The notes: generated by a model not told the origin, from the letters alone. Positions 1-10,776 are shown, numbered from the stretch's first letter. The stretch is DNA of 64,000 bases from Bradyrhizobium diversitatis (GCF_016031635.1 NZ_JACEGD010000002.1:124001-188000), one strand, 5' to 3'. Program-made: numbers and translations.

Positions 1-253
1 GGGCAATGGCCGAGGCGACGCCCCCGCCCATGGCCGCGCCGGACATGCTCATGGTCAGCATCACGCAGGGAAACACCAGCGCCATCGCCGCCAGCGCCTC
101 GAGTCCCAGCCTGCCGATGTAGGAGGTTTCTGCAATCGCAACCAAAGTGCCGGCCGAAAACGCGAGCGCATTCGGCCAGGCAAGCGAGAGCAGCGTGCGG
201 AGGATCGGTCCGTCGAGCAACGCATTCGCGGCCGGGCGAGGTGGCGATGACAT
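1..253 (-). CDS. MATE-family multidrug/toxin exporter, N-terminal part (cut by window edge)
   Basis: The reverse strand is open from an ATG at 253 to the window edge, giving 84 codons. The product begins MSSPPRPAANALLDGPILRT and continues with two hydrophobic stretches around a SYIGRLGLEALAA segment. That pattern is typical of the first two helices of MATE exporters, inner-membrane proteins that expel drugs or toxins in exchange for Na+ or H+. The rest of the gene (usually about 450 codons) lies outside the window. Family assignment rests on this short N-terminus and is moderately sure. The neighbouring hypothetical gene, which starts at 787, runs in the same direction and ends 33 bases upstream of this start. 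Confidence 0.7.
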   Translation of the reverse strand, partial: MSSPPRPAANALLDGPILRTLLSLAWPNALAFSAGTLVAIAETSYIGRLGLEALAAMALVFPCVMLTMSMSGAAMGGGVASAIA

Positions 254-286
254 CGGGCCTTCCTCCGTCGACCCGTCAGGTCCGGA

Positions 287-787
287 TCAGGATTTGGAAG
301 GCCTATGCGGACAGACCATCGTTAGATAGAGCAGCGTCGGCTTGTCCGAGCCCTTCTTGTATTCCCATTCCAGCCGAATCTCGTGCCGGTGGGCGTAGGC
401 ATCGCTTGGCGCGTGGGTGATGATGTTGGTCTTCATCGGGATCGGCGGCTCGGAATTGAAGCATTTCCGGACGCAGGCATCGAGCAGATCGCATCGCGTC
501 AGCGGGATGACGCCGGGCTCATCCCTGGACAGCGGAACCGTGTTAGGTTGGGTACTGAGGTCGACGCGAGCCCGGCCCTTTTCCTTGTGCCAGTACTTGG
601 CGCTGCCTTGCGGCCATTTCGACGGCGGGTTCAAGATCAGGTGGTATTGGCCGTATTCCAAAGTCGCTAGATCGATGTCTTCCGAGGCCTTGAGCTTGGC
701 CACGCTCTTCTTCATGTTCGCCAGCGGATAGTAATTGCTGTTCATCAGGTCTTTAAACGGCTTACCGGAATAGACTATCATGCCCAT
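287..787 (-). CDS. Hypothetical protein, 166 aa
   Basis: This is an open frame of 166 codons with a GAGGGG ribosome site 8 bases before the ATG at 787. I do not recognise the family. The product has no signal peptide or membrane segment. It is moderately charged, has cysteines near residues 98, 105, 109 and 159, and ends in a basic tail. Strand choice is supported by the ribosome site; overlapping frames on the other strand lack one. It could be co-transcribed with the MATE gene downstream, but nothing links the two functionally. Confidence 0.6.
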   Translation of the reverse strand: MGMIVYSGKPFKDLMNSNYYPLANMKKSVAKLKASEDIDLATLEYGQYHLILNPPSKWPQGSAKYWHKEKGRARVDLSTQPNTVPLSRDEPGVIPLTRCDLLDACVRKCFNSEPPIPMKTNIITHAPSDAYAHRHEIRLEWEYKKGSDKPTLLYLTMVCPHRPSKS

Positions 788-1077
788 GTATTCTGCCCCT
801 CAATCAGTGCCTGGCTTCCCCGGGAAATATGCAGCTCTGCGAAGCTTGACGGCGAAAACAAGAGCCTGGCGGCTCGTCGTTCGCAGCCACTTTTTCGCGC
901 CGCTCTTGGCAAGCTAACACTTGGAGCTGTGAATCGTCCAGATCAGCAAACGGCTGGGGAGCTCTATGCCCAGGATGAACTGCATCCCCGTTGCTAAGCA
1001 GGTTTTCATAAGCGATCTTATCGCCCTCGTTCGCAGTGGCCACCGACCATACCGCTGCAAGGTCTTGAGAGTACGGA
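788..1077. other. Intergenic region, no gene seen
   Basis: These 290 bases separate two divergent genes. I see short overlapping frames without convincing ribosome sites and no hairpin or repeat. The promoters of both flanking genes presumably lie here, but no clear -35/-10 pair was identified. Confidence 0.5.
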
Positions 1078-4000
1078 ATGCTTTGCACGGCGTGTCAGTC
1101 GACGATCGACCCAGGCGACAGCCGCTGCCCCAATTGCGGCGCACGCGTGCGCCGCTCCGATCCCGACAGTGAACGACGGTTTGTCACAATCCTTCGGGCC
1201 GATGTGATCGATTCCACCGGGCTCGTTGCCGAGCTGGACCCGGAGGAGGCGGTCTCACGCCTGGAGCCGGCGCTGGCGGCGATGAGAGGGGCGGTCAGGC
1301 AGTTCGGCGGCATCGTCAGCAAGGAGCTGGGCGATGGGCTTGCGGCGGTGTTCGGCGCTCCCATTGCGGACGACAATCATGCGCCGATGGCCTGTCACGC
1401 GGCGATCGAACTCGTGCGGCGAGTCGCAAGCCTGGGTGACCCCGGTCTTCAAGTGCGGGTCGGCCTGCACTCCGGCCATGTCGTTGCCTACATGGTCGCC
1501 AGCGAGTTCTCCAAGGTCTACGAGATCGGTGGTGCCGCGCAGCACCTGGCCGCGCGGCTGGAAGCGGCGGCCGAGGCGAACCAGATCTACGCCTCGGAAG
1601 CCTGCCAAAAGCTTGCTGAGGGACATGTCCGGTTCGAATCGCTGGGCAGCAAGTCGCTGCGCGGCTTTAGCCAGCCCGTGCCGGTCTATCGGATCGTAGG
1701 CGCGAGCGACCTGTCGAGTTGGCGGGTGCGGCGGGCGCGCAGTGTCTCTCGCTTCGTCGATCGCACTGCCGAGCGGGCTCTGCTGGAGCGTACAGCCCGA
1801 AACGCCAGGGCAAGCCGGCAGACGGTTCTGCTGCTCGGCGATGCGGGCATCGGCAAGTCGCGACTCGCGCATGAGTTTGCCCAGGAACTGAAGGCCGATG
1901 GCTGGCGGTTGATCGACGCCGAGGCCAGCCCGAATCTTCAGAGTGCGCCCTTCAACACACTCAAGCGGATCCTCCTGTCGGCAATGGATGCAGCAGCTAA
2001 GGACCCCGGCAGCCCGGGGGATCCTCGGAAGGATCTGTCGGCGATTCAGCAAACCGCGCTCGACGCGGTGCTCGATCTGCCAATATCGAGTCCACACTGG
2101 GACGAGCTGGAGCCTCATGCACGGGGACGAGCGATCTCCGATGCGAGCTGTGCGATCATCAAAAGCTTGGCCAGTCGGCAGCAAACGGTGATTCTGCTTG
2201 AGGATCTGCATTGGATAGACCGGGCCAGCGATATCGTCGTAGCCGCCATTGCGTCGCTACAGGCGGCCGGTCTGCTTGTGCTGTTCACCTCGCGCCCCAA
2301 TGGGATGCCGGTCTGGATCGCGCGCTGCCACGCTGAGATCGTCGCGATGCGGCCCCTCGACGACGATTCGGGGCTGGCCATGCTGGCAGACATGCTTGGC
2401 TCCTCCGCGACGAACTCCGACCTGAAGAGCCGGATCATATCGCATACCGCAAACGTTCCTCTGTTCATCGAAGAGGTTTGCCGCGGATTGAAGGACAGCG
2501 GCACGCTTCGCGGCCAATGGGGCGATCTTGCGCTCGTGCGTCCAATCGACGAACTCGGTATTCCCACCAGTATCCAGGGCGTTATTGCAGCGCGTCTCGA
2601 TCGGGTGTCGAAGCAAGAACGATCTGTTCTGCAGATAGCCGCTACTTTGGGGCCGAGATCGAACGAAGCGATGCTGGCGAAGATTGCGATCCTGTCTCAC
2701 GAGGTTCTACAGGGTTGCCTCGCCGCGCTGGATCGCGCCGAGTTGCTCGTCAGGATCGATAGCGAATTGGAGAATTCGCTGGAGTTCCGGCATGAAATGG
2801 TCCGGCAGGTCACCTACGACTCGATGGTCGAAAAGGTGCGCGAAGACATTCATGCGCGCGTACTTGCTGTCCTGGAGAGCAGCGAAGGCGGTGCCGACGA
2901 TCCCGACAAGCTCTGCTATCACGCCATGCGGGCGAAGGATTGGGGCAAGTCGTTCACGTATGGCAGGGCGTCGGCGAGACGATGCCTGGCGCGGTCGGCA
3001 TTTACCGATGCGGCTGACTATTTCGAGACCGCGATGCGTTCTTTGGATATGACACCGGCGAATCCCTCGAGGGAGACGAATGCCGTGGATATTCGCATCG
3101 AGGCGCGTGCGGCGTTCATCGCATCCGGCCAGATTGCCGAATGGCTGAACCTCGGCAAGGAGGCCGAGCGCCGTGCCGATGCGATCAACGACATCGGCCG
3201 GAAGGTCGCTGCCATGACGGTCATGGCGGCTGCACAGAACTTCTACGGGACACCGATCGAAGCGGTCACCGTCGGTGAGGAAGTGGTGCGCCTTGCGCAG
3301 GAGTGGGGCAATCCGGGTTGGCTCAATGCTGCACAATACGGCCTTGGCCAGGTGTATTTTCTTGCCGGACGCTATCGGGACGCCGATCGGTTTTTCGCAC
3401 GGACCTGCGCGCAACTGTCGGGGCCGGAAGCCAGTGCTCCTTTCGGCTCCACGCCGAAATACGCGCTGTTGCTATGCCGCATGATGAGCAGCATCACCCA
3501 CACCGTCATGGGTGAGCTCGACGCCGCCGAGCAGCTCCAGCAACAGGCCGCCGAGATCGCCGAGGAGACCGGCCGTCCCTACGACCGCGTCGCCGCCGCC
3601 TATAGCGGCGGCTGGCTGAAGCTTGGGCAGAACGATCCCGCGGCCGCCGCCGCCATCCTCGAAGAGGGGTTCGTGCTCGCGCAGAAGCACGGCATCCGGC
3701 TGTTCGTGCCAGTGCTGGCCTGCCACCTCGGCATCGCCTATCTCGAGCAGGGCCTGTTCGACCGGGCGCGCGGCATGCTGACGGAGGCGCGCGAGGAAGC
3801 GAAGGCGGTCGGCTACACCTCGGCGGTGCTGCGCAGCTCGATCTACCTGGCGCTCGCCACCCATCGCCTCGGCGATGTCAGGGCCGCGCAGAACATGCTG
3901 CGCGAGGCCCGCAACACCGCCCGCCAGCAGGGGTTTTCAGGCCTCGAGGCCGAGGCCCTGTTCGGCGAGGCCGTCGTGACGCCGCCATCGGACGCGGCGA

Positions 4001-4131
4001 ACAAGGCCGCCATCGTCGTCGCCCTGCGCGCCGCCATCGCCATCGCCTCCGAAAGCGGCGCGCTGCCGCTGAAGCAGAAAGCCGAGGCGATGCTGACCGG
4101 GATGGTCGCCCGGGACAATCGGCTCAGCTGA
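1078..4131 (+). CDS. Zinc-ribbon, class III nucleotide cyclase, AAA ATPase and TPR signalling protein
   Basis: This 1017-residue protein has four parts. Residues 1-25 form a zinc ribbon (C3, C6, C17, C20). Residues 33-208 are a class III adenylate/guanylate cyclase domain with the metal-binding aspartates D42 and D86 and the KELGDG motif. Residues 225-500 are an AAA/STAND-type ATPase with P-loop GDAGIGKS (254-261) and a Walker B-like LLEDLHWID. The remaining ~450 residues are helical TPR-like repeats. The position normally holding the transition-state Asn reads QHLAARLE, and the first metal motif reads ADVIDST instead of the common DIVGST, so cyclase activity may be reduced or lost. The architecture is known from rhizobial cyclase-like regulators. 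The ligand is unknown. The gene stands alone. Confidence 0.9.
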   Translation: MLCTACQSTIDPGDSRCPNCGARVRRSDPDSERRFVTILRADVIDSTGLVAELDPEEAVSRLEPALAAMRGAVRQFGGIVSKELGDGLAAVFGAPIADDNHAPMACHAAIELVRRVASLGDPGLQVRVGLHSGHVVAYMVASEFSKVYEIGGAAQHLAARLEAAAEANQIYASEACQKLAEGHVRFESLGSKSLRGFSQPVPVYRIVGASDLSSWRVRRARSVSRFVDRTAERALLERTARNARASRQTVLLLGDAGIGKSRLAHEFAQELKADGWRLIDAEASPNLQSAPFNTLKRILLSAMDAAAKDPGSPGDPRKDLSAIQQTALDAVLDLPISSPHWDELEPHARGRAISDASCAIIKSLASRQQTVILLEDLHWIDRASDIVVAAIASLQAAGLLVLFTSRPNGMPVWIARCHAEIVAMRPLDDDSGLAMLADMLGSSATNSDLKSRIISHTANVPLFIEEVCRGLKDSGTLRGQWGDLALVRPIDELGIPTSIQGVIAARLDRVSKQERSVLQIAATLGPRSNEAMLAKIAILSHEVLQGCLAALDRAELLVRIDSELENSLEFRHEMVRQVTYDSMVEKVREDIHARVLAVLESSEGGADDPDKLCYHAMRAKDWGKSFTYGRASARRCLARSAFTDAADYFETAMRSLDMTPANPSRETNAVDIRIEARAAFIASGQIAEWLNLGKEAERRADAINDIGRKVAAMTVMAAAQNFYGTPIEAVTVGEEVVRLAQEWGNPGWLNAAQYGLGQVYFLAGRYRDADRFFARTCAQLSGPEASAPFGSTPKYALLLCRMMSSITHTVMGELDAAEQLQQQAAEIAEETGRPYDRVAAAYSGGWLKLGQNDPAAAAAILEEGFVLAQKHGIRLFVPVLACHLGIAYLEQGLFDRARGMLTEAREEAKAVGYTSAVLRSSIYLALATHRLGDVRAAQNMLREARNTARQQGFSGLEAEALFGEAVVTPPSDAANKAAIVVALRAAIAIASESGALPLKQKAEAMLTGMVARDNRLS

Positions 4132-4315
4132 GCCTGCTCCCGGTCGGTCTGGCGACAGCGCCGCGCCCCCACGAACCTGCCCGACGCGTCAAATAAATCC
4201 CGTAGCTAAAACAAGGGGATCGCTACTGTGCATGGGGTTGTTTTCGCCCTTTTTGGTTGGGGCAGATCGAAGCCGTGCCCGGACACCGGCTCCGAGCCGC
4301 GTGGCGGAGGGCCAA

Positions 4316-5428
4316 TCAGGCCAGAAACGCCCGAAACCGCCGCAGCGCGATCACGAAGAAGACGCCGCCGATCACGGCGAGCGCGGCAAGCTGCGGCCAC
4401 ACCGCCTCCAGGCCCGCGCCGCGGAACAGGATCGCCTGCGCCAGCATCACGAAATGCGTGTTGGGCGCCGCCAGCATGATGTCCTGGACGAATTGCGGCA
4501 TGCTCTCCCGCGGCGTCATGCTGCCCGACAGGGTCTGCAGCGGCAGCAGGATCATGATCAGCAGCAGTCCGAACTGCGGCATCGATCCGGCGACGGTGGC
4601 GAGGAAGATGCCCATGCTGGTGGTGGCGAACAGCTGCAGCGCCGCGCCGACCAGAAACAGCGCCAGCGAGCCGTCGATCGTGACCGCCAGCCATCCCTTG
4701 ACGACGAAGGCGATCGACAGCGCCGAGGCGATCAGCACCACCGCTCCCATCGACCAGACCTTGCTCACCATGATCTCGAGCGGCGTGACCGGCATCACCA
4801 GGAGGTGCTCGATCGTGCCGTGCTCGCGCTCGCGGATCAGCGCGGCGCCGGTCAGGATGATCGAGAGCATGGTGATCGAGGTGATGACGTGATCAATGGC
4901 GCCGAACCACGACTTCTTCAGCTCGGGGTTGAACCTTGCCCGCAGCGCCAGTTCGATCGGCGCGGCCTGCGCATTGCGCGCACGCGCCAGGAACTCCGCG
5001 ACCTCCGCGCTGACGATCTGCTCGATATAGCCGCCGCCGTTGAACGCCTGCGAAATGCGCGTCGCATCGATGTTGAGCTGGATCGTGGGCGATTTGCGCG
5101 CCAGCAGATCGCGCTGGAAATCCGGCGGGATGTCGAGCGCGAAGGTGTCGATGCCGGCGTCCATCCTGCGGTCCATCTCGTATTGCGAGATCAGGCGCGG
5201 CGTCGAGAAATAGGGCGGGGTGAACGCCATCCCGATCCGGGTCGAGACCGGCGAATGGTCTTCGTCGACGATGGCGATCGCGGCGTGATTCAGGGTGTCC
5301 GGCAGCGCCTTTGCGCCGGCATAAACCGCCAGCGTGAACGAATAGACGATCAGCACCAGCAGCATGGGGTCGCGCACCAGGCCGCGCAGTTCCTTGATGC
5401 CGAGCTGAAACACATTGTCGAAGCGCAT
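4316..5428 (-). CDS. ABC-2 type export permease (YhhJ/YbhR-like)
   Basis: The 370-residue product has one N-terminal membrane segment (about 20-40), a large periplasmic domain (about 45-170), and five or six C-terminal helices, which is the ABC2_membrane_3 architecture. The REREHGTIEHLLVMPVTPLE segment after the periplasmic domain is typical of this family. It starts two bases after the RbbA-like gene stops and is the last gene of an HlyD, ATPase-permease, permease operon, the order of E. coli yhiI-rbbA-yhhJ. It probably forms half of the export channel with the permease domain of RbbA. The substrate is unknown; drugs or hydrophobic compounds are likely. Confidence 0.9.
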   Translation of the reverse strand: MRFDNVFQLGIKELRGLVRDPMLLVLIVYSFTLAVYAGAKALPDTLNHAAIAIVDEDHSPVSTRIGMAFTPPYFSTPRLISQYEMDRRMDAGIDTFALDIPPDFQRDLLARKSPTIQLNIDATRISQAFNGGGYIEQIVSAEVAEFLARARNAQAAPIELALRARFNPELKKSWFGAIDHVITSITMLSIILTGAALIREREHGTIEHLLVMPVTPLEIMVSKVWSMGAVVLIASALSIAFVVKGWLAVTIDGSLALFLVGAALQLFATTSMGIFLATVAGSMPQFGLLLIMILLPLQTLSGSMTPRESMPQFVQDIMLAAPNTHFVMLAQAILFRGAGLEAVWPQLAALAVIGGVFFVIALRRFRAFLA

Positions 5429-5430
5429 GG

Positions 5431-8205
5431 TCAGCGGGCCTGTTTCTTCAGCAGCATCGTGCCGGCGATCACCAGGACGGGGACCATGATGGCGAGCGCC
5501 AGGAGATCGTTGTGGAGGGTGTCGAACCCCAAGGCCTTGGAGAACGTGCCGCGCGAGATCGTGACGAAATAGGTGGTGGGATAGAGCCGCCCGATCAGGG
5601 CGCCCAGTCCCTGCAGCGACGAGACCGGATCGATCAGCCCGGAATACTGGATGGCCGGGATCAGCGTGATCAGGACGGTGCCGAACAGGGCCGCGATCTG
5701 GCTGTTCATGAAGGCCGAGATCACCATCCCCATGCCGGTCGTGGCCGTGACGTAGAGCAGCGCGGCCAGCGCGTAGGTCGGGAAGCTCCCGGTGAAAGGC
5801 ACGCGGAAGACGGTGAGCGCAAAGCCGACGAGGAGGAGGAAGTTTCCGAATGCCAGCACGACATAGGGCAGCTGCGTGCCGAGCAGGAATTCCAGCCGCG
5901 TCACCGGCGTGACGTAGAAATTGACGATCGATCCGAGCTCCTTCTCGCGCACCACCGCCAGCGCGGCGAGCACCGCCGGAATCATGATCAGCAGCAACGG
6001 GATGATGCCCGGTGCCATGGCGACGACGCTGATGACATCAGGATTGTAGCGGTAGCGCACCTGGAGCTGGTAGGTGCCGGCGATCGCCGCATCGCCATAG
6101 AGCTCGCGGCCCTTCTGCGCGAGCCAGGTCGCGTGGATCGCCTGGGCGTAGGAGCGCAGCGTCTCGGCCCGCGTCGGATTGGCGCCGTCGACCCAGGCGC
6201 CGATCTCGACATGGCGGCCGCGGCTGACGTCGCGGCCGAAGCCCGGCGGCAGCTCGATCGCGAGGCCGATCTCGCCGGCGCGCATGCGGCGGTCGAGATC
6301 GGCGTAGTCGGAGATCGGAGATTTCTGGGTGAAGTAGCGCGAGCCCGCGATCTGGAGGCTGTAGTCGCGGCTGATCGTGCTGTCGTCGCGGTCGAGCACC
6401 GCGAAGGTCAGATTCTCGACGTCCATGCTGATGCCGTAGCCGAGCACGAACAGCAGCAGCACGCTGCCGAGGATCGCGAGCGTGGCGCGGATCGGATCGC
6501 GCCGCAGCTCGAGCGTCTCCCGGCGGGAATAGGCGAGCATGCGCGTCGGATTGAACGCGGCGCTGTGCCGACGGACCGCTGTGGGGCTCGCAGATGCAGG
6601 CGGTGACGAGGCGGCCGCCGGCTGGCGGGCCGGCTCCGTCGTGTCCGCGATCGCCTCTTCCAGGCAGGCGATGAAGGCTTGCTCGAGCGTGGCGGTGCCG
6701 CGCGCGGCCACGATCGCGGCGGGCGTATCCGACGTCAGCACCTTGCCGGCGTGCATCAGCGAGATCCGATCGCAGCGCTCGGCCTCGTTCATGAAATGGG
6801 TGGAGACGAAGATGGTGACGTTGTCCTTGCGGGAGAGCTCGGCGAGGATCTGCCAGAAGCGGTCGCGGGCGACCGGATCCACGCCGGAGGTCGGCTCGTC
6901 GAGGATGAGGATGTCGGGCGCATGGATCATGGCAACCGCCAGCGACAGCCGCTGCCGCAGCCCGAGTGGCAGGGCGTCGGGCAGGGCATCGACGACGTCG
7001 GCAAGATCGAACCGGGCGATCATCTCGTCGATGCGCGCGGCGATGGTGTCTGCCGGCAGCTCGAACAGGCGCGCATGCAGATCGAGATTCTGCGTGACCG
7101 TGAGTTCGGAATAGAGTGAGAAGCCCTGCGACATATAGCCGATGCGCCGCCGCACCGACATGTCGCCGGCATCGATGGTGTTGCCGAACAGCCGCGCGGT
7201 GCCTTCGCTCGCGGGCAGGAGGCCGGTGAGCATCTTCATGGTCGTGGTCTTGCCGCAGCCGTTCGAGCCGAGAAAGCCGAAGATTTCGCCCTTCCTGATG
7301 CGGAAGCTGACATCGTCGACGGCAACGAAACCATCGAACCGCCGGGTCAGATGCTCGGCTTCGATCGCGATCTCCGCGTGGTCCTCGTCGCGCGGCGGGA
7401 TGACCACCTTGGTATGGTTGCTGCGCTCGGCCTCGGGCAGAAGACGGATGAAGGCGTCATCCAGCGTATCGGCGCCGGTCTGCCGCTTGAGTTCGGCGGG
7501 CGTTCCGGTCGCCAGCACGCGGCCGGCGTTCATCGCGATCAGGAAATCGAACTGCGCAGCCTCCTCCATGTAGGCGGTCGAGACGATCACGCTCATGCCG
7601 GGCCGGCTGTCGCGGATCGAGTTGATCAATTCCCAGAACTGGCGGCGCGACAGCGGATCGACGCCGGTGGTCGGCTCGTCCAGGATCAGGAGCTCGGGAT
7701 CGTGGATCAGCGCGCAGCACAGGCCGACCTTCTGCTTCATGCCGCCGGAGAGCTTTGCCGCCGGCCGGTCGGCAAAGGGCGTCAGGCCGGTGTCGCGCAG
7801 CAGGCCCGCGATCCGCCTGTTCCGCTCCGCCTTGTCGTGCCCGAACAGGCGACCGAAGAAGTCGATGTTCTCGAACACCGACAGTGTCGGGTACAGATTC
7901 TTGCCGAGGCCCTGCGGCATGTAGGCGATGTCGGGGCACACGTTGCGGCGGTGGCGCGCGCTCGCCATATCGCCGCCGAGCACGTGGATGCGTCCCTCCT
8001 GGATCGCGCGCGCGCCCGCGATCAGGGCGAGCAGGCTCGATTTGCCGACTCCGTCGGGGCCGATCATCCCGACCATGCAGCCGGCCGGCAGGTCGAGCGT
8101 GATGGACTCGAGCGCCCGGGTCTTGCCGTAGCTCAGGCCCACGCCTTCCAGATGCACCACGCTGCCGACGGCAGCCGGTGTTTCGGCTGCGGCAGTCGTG
8201 CTCAT
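5431..8205 (-). CDS. rbbA: RbbA-like ABC transporter: two ATPase domains fused to an ABC-2 permease
   Basis: The product is 924 residues from the ATG at 8205. That ATG overlaps the HlyD stop as ATGA, which is why I prefer it to the upstream ATG at 8238. The first ATPase domain (about 17-250) has Walker A GPDGVGKS (49-56), signature LSGGMKQ and Walker [11 protein letters not shown]. The second (about 280-510) has GSNGCGKT and LILDEPTSG, but its signature reads LPLGLRQR instead of LSGGQ, as is common in RbbA/YbhF proteins. After a Pro/Ala-rich linker, the C-terminal part (about 555-924) is an ABC-2 permease with a periplasmic domain. It probably powers export together with the adjacent HlyD and permease proteins. 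Confidence 0.92.
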   Translation of the reverse strand: MSTTAAAETPAAVGSVVHLEGVGLSYGKTRALESITLDLPAGCMVGMIGPDGVGKSSLLALIAGARAIQEGRIHVLGGDMASARHRRNVCPDIAYMPQGLGKNLYPTLSVFENIDFFGRLFGHDKAERNRRIAGLLRDTGLTPFADRPAAKLSGGMKQKVGLCCALIHDPELLILDEPTTGVDPLSRRQFWELINSIRDSRPGMSVIVSTAYMEEAAQFDFLIAMNAGRVLATGTPAELKRQTGADTLDDAFIRLLPEAERSNHTKVVIPPRDEDHAEIAIEAEHLTRRFDGFVAVDDVSFRIRKGEIFGFLGSNGCGKTTTMKMLTGLLPASEGTARLFGNTIDAGDMSVRRRIGYMSQGFSLYSELTVTQNLDLHARLFELPADTIAARIDEMIARFDLADVVDALPDALPLGLRQRLSLAVAMIHAPDILILDEPTSGVDPVARDRFWQILAELSRKDNVTIFVSTHFMNEAERCDRISLMHAGKVLTSDTPAAIVAARGTATLEQAFIACLEEAIADTTEPARQPAAASSPPASASPTAVRRHSAAFNPTRMLAYSRRETLELRRDPIRATLAILGSVLLLFVLGYGISMDVENLTFAVLDRDDSTISRDYSLQIAGSRYFTQKSPISDYADLDRRMRAGEIGLAIELPPGFGRDVSRGRHVEIGAWVDGANPTRAETLRSYAQAIHATWLAQKGRELYGDAAIAGTYQLQVRYRYNPDVISVVAMAPGIIPLLLIMIPAVLAALAVVREKELGSIVNFYVTPVTRLEFLLGTQLPYVVLAFGNFLLLVGFALTVFRVPFTGSFPTYALAALLYVTATTGMGMVISAFMNSQIAALFGTVLITLIPAIQYSGLIDPVSSLQGLGALIGRLYPTTYFVTISRGTFSKALGFDTLHNDLLALAIMVPVLVIAGTMLLKKQAR

Positions 8206-9269
8206 CTCGTCAACTTGATCTTGAGGTTGTCGGGCCATTGCGCCGCCGGATCGAGCTGCACATAGGCCATGCCGGGAAGGCCGGTCTTTACGTGCTCGAT
8301 GTGCTGGCGCAGCAGGTCGGGCGCGATATGCGCCTTGATGCGGAACATCAGCTTTTGGCGCTCCTCCTCGGTCTCGACGGTCTTGGGCGTGAACTGCGCG
8401 ACGTCGGCGACGAAGGTGGCCTTGGCGGGGATCACATATTGTGGGATGGCGTCAAGCACGAGGCGGACCTCGGCGCCGATCGCGACGCGGCCGGCCGCGG
8501 CCGTCGGCAGGAAGAACGTCATGTAGACGTCGCCGAGATCGACCATGTTGAGGACGCGGCCGCCGGCAGCGAGCACTTCGCCGGGCTGCGACACGCGATA
8601 CTGCACGCGGCCGTCGCGCGGCGCCTTCAGCACGCTGTCGTTGAGGTCGGCATTGATGCTTTCGATCGCGGCCTTTGCCGCGTCGACGGCGGCGCCGGCG
8701 TCGATCACCATGGCGCGGGAGGAGCTGATCGCGGCTTCCGATGCCGCGACCTGGGCATGGGACGCGGCCAGCGCCGCTTTCGCCGTGGCGTTGGCGGAGC
8801 GGTCGTCGTCCAGGACCTGCTGGGATACCGCACTCGTCTTGATCAATTGTTCGGACCGGTCGAGCTTGCGGCTCGTGGTGTCGAGCTGGGCGATGCGCTG
8901 GTCGACCACGGCCTCCGCAGCCCTGCGTTCGGCCTCGCGCTGGTTCACCAGGCTCTTCGCGGTCTCGACATTGATCATTGCGCGCTGGAGCTGCGCTTCG
9001 GCCTGGCGGCGCTGGGCCTGCAGCTGCTCGGTATCCATGCGTGCCAGAACCTGGCCCGCGCTGACGAAATCGCCTTCGTTGACCAGGATCTCGCGGATTC
9101 GTCCCGGCGTCTTGGTGGCGATGTCGATCTCGACTGCCTCGATGCGGCCATTGCCGCGGGCGAAACCCGGTGGCAGCGCGTCGGCATCACGGTGCTGCCA
9201 ATAATAATAGCCGCCGCCCGCGAGCAGGACGGCGATCACGGCGACGACGCGACCCGGTGTAAAGTTCAT
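8202..9269 (-). CDS. HlyD-family periplasmic adaptor of the export operon
   Basis: From the ATG at 9269 the product is 355 residues: an N-terminal membrane anchor (about 6-20, [17 protein letters not shown]), a biotinyl-lipoyl-like strand region, a long coiled-coil hairpin rich in Ala, Gln and Glu (about 70-200), and a beta-barrel part containing [20 protein letters not shown]. These are hallmarks of membrane fusion proteins that bridge inner-membrane exporters to an outer-membrane channel. It is first in the operon and overlaps the RbbA-like gene by four bases. The open frame continues 28 codons upstream, but that extension has no signal character. No TolC-like gene is nearby. Confidence 0.9.
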   Translation of the reverse strand: MNFTPGRVVAVIAVLLAGGGYYYWQHRDADALPPGFARGNGRIEAVEIDIATKTPGRIREILVNEGDFVSAGQVLARMDTEQLQAQRRQAEAQLQRAMINVETAKSLVNQREAERRAAEAVVDQRIAQLDTTSRKLDRSEQLIKTSAVSQQVLDDDRSANATAKAALAASHAQVAASEAAISSSRAMVIDAGAAVDAAKAAIESINADLNDSVLKAPRDGRVQYRVSQPGEVLAAGGRVLNMVDLGDVYMTFFLPTAAAGRVAIGAEVRLVLDAIPQYVIPAKATFVADVAQFTPKTVETEEERQKLMFRIKAHIAPDLLRQHIEHVKTGLPGMAYVQLDPAAQWPDNLKIKLTR

Positions 9270-9519
9270 CTGTGCACAACGCCGTGCGGTGGCGCCCAAT
9301 GTTGAGATACGAACGCCCGGCCGCTGATCGCGCGGCAAGGACGAGCTCAACATTGCAGCTAATTTTGCACCGCAGCTTGATGCAGATCAGACGCGCAGCG
9401 CGCGGCGTGCTGCCTCTATTTTGGGCCGCGCGTCGTCATCGCCACGCGTCCGCCCTGATCGGCCGAGCGGACGCGCGAGACTTGGTGGAGGGGGCGCCGT
9501 CGGCTCGATCCGGGCCGTC

Positions 9520-10725
9520 TCACTTCACCAGCGGGCAGCCGCCGTCCTTCAGCGGCCGGAACGCCTGGTCCGCGGGAACTTCGGCGAGCAGCTTGTAGTA
9601 ATCCCAGGACCCCTTCGATTCCTCGGGCTTCTTCACCTGGAACAGGTACATGCTGTGCACCATGCGGCCGTCCTCGCGCAAGGTGCCGTTGTCGGTGAAG
9701 GCGTCGCGCACTGGCAGCTCGCGCATCTTCGCCATCACCGTCTTGGTGTCCCTGGTGCCGGCAGCCTGCACGGCCTTGAGATAATGCAGCGTCGCGCTGT
9801 AGGTCGCCGCCTGGTTCATCGTCGGCATGCGCTTGACGCGTTCCAGAAAGCGTTTGCCGAAGGCGCGAGTCCTGTCGTTGAGGTCCCAATAATAGGCCTC
9901 GGTGACGATCAGGCCTTGCGCCAGCTTGAGCCCGAGGCTGTGCACGTCGGAGATGAACATCACGATCGCAGCCAGGTTCTGGCCCCCGGCAACGATGCCG
10001 AACTCGCCGGCCTGCTTGATCGCGTTGATGGTGTCGCCGCCGCCGTTCGCGAGGCCGATGATCTTGGCCTTGGAAGCCTGGGCCTGAAGCAGGAACGAGG
10101 AGAAGTCCGCCGTGTTGAGGGGATGCTTGACGCTGCCCAGCACCTTGCCGCCGGAGGCCTTTACCACGTCACCGGTGTCGCGCTCGACCGAATGGCCGAA
10201 CACGTAGTCCGCGGTCAGGAAGAACCAGGTGTCGCCGCCGTTCTTGACGATGGCGCTGCCGACGGTGTGCGCGTTGGCATAGGTGTCGTAGGTCCAGTGC
10301 GCGGTGTAGGGCGAGCAGGACTTTCCGGTGATGTCGGAGCTCGCCGCATCCGTCACGATCATGATCTTCTCGTACTGCTTCGACAGTTCCATCACCGCGA
10401 GCGCGGTCGCCGAAGTCGGCAGATCGATGATCATGTCGACGCCTTCGGTCTCCCACCATTTGCGGGCGATGGTGGAGGCGACGTCGGGTTTGTTGAGCAC
10501 GTCGGCACTCAGCATCTCGATCGGCTTGCCGAACATCTGCCCGCCGAAGTCCTCGATCGCCATTTTGGTGGCCTCGACATTCCCCATGCCGCCGATGTCT
10601 GAATAGACGGACGAGAAGTCGGAGAGCACGCCGATCTTGAGCGGTGCCTGTTGGGCAGAGGTGGGGGCGATCAAGGCAGCCGACAGCAATCCGGCCGCAG
10701 ACACGAGTGCCGCGATAGGTCTCAT
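9520..10725 (-). CDS. Leucine-type ABC transporter substrate-binding protein
   Basis: The 401-residue product begins with a signal peptide (about 1-25, ending TSAQQ) followed by LKIGVLSDFSSVYSDIGG, typical of periplasmic-binding-protein type I (Peripla_BP_6) receptors of branched-chain amino acid/amide ABC systems. No permease or ATPase gene lies next to it, so its partners must be encoded elsewhere. It is divergent from a GntR/FCD regulator and an acyl-CoA ligase. Two copies of a TTGTCNGACAA palindrome lie in the shared promoter region, suggesting joint control by that regulator and a carboxylic or aromatic acid ligand. The ligand itself is not readable from the sequence. Confidence 0.9.
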   Translation of the reverse strand: MRPIAALVSAAGLLSAALIAPTSAQQAPLKIGVLSDFSSVYSDIGGMGNVEATKMAIEDFGGQMFGKPIEMLSADVLNKPDVASTIARKWWETEGVDMIIDLPTSATALAVMELSKQYEKIMIVTDAASSDITGKSCSPYTAHWTYDTYANAHTVGSAIVKNGGDTWFFLTADYVFGHSVERDTGDVVKASGGKVLGSVKHPLNTADFSSFLLQAQASKAKIIGLANGGGDTINAIKQAGEFGIVAGGQNLAAIVMFISDVHSLGLKLAQGLIVTEAYYWDLNDRTRAFGKRFLERVKRMPTMNQAATYSATLHYLKAVQAAGTRDTKTVMAKMRELPVRDAFTDNGTLREDGRMVHSMYLFQVKKPEESKGSWDYYKLLAEVPADQAFRPLKDGGCPLVK

Positions 10726-10761
10726 TGGATACGTTTCCTCTTATACGGGGCTACTCTGTCC

Positions 10762-10776
10762 CTTTGTCCGACAAAG
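10762..10776. promoter_or_regulatory. Probable GntR operator, site 1
   Basis: The sequence CTTTGTCCGACAAAG is a perfect palindrome around one central base. It lies 37 bases upstream of the substrate-binding protein start, where it would overlap that promoter. The core TTGTC-N-GACAA fits the TNGTNNNACNA pattern known for FCD-type GntR regulators. Confidence 0.65.

Noticed and set aside
4232..5572. Long forward open frame of 446 codons opposite the ABC-2 permease gene
   Set aside because: Its product is rich in Arg, Asp, Gln and His in the way antisense frames of high-GC genes are. The reverse strand encodes a clear permease.
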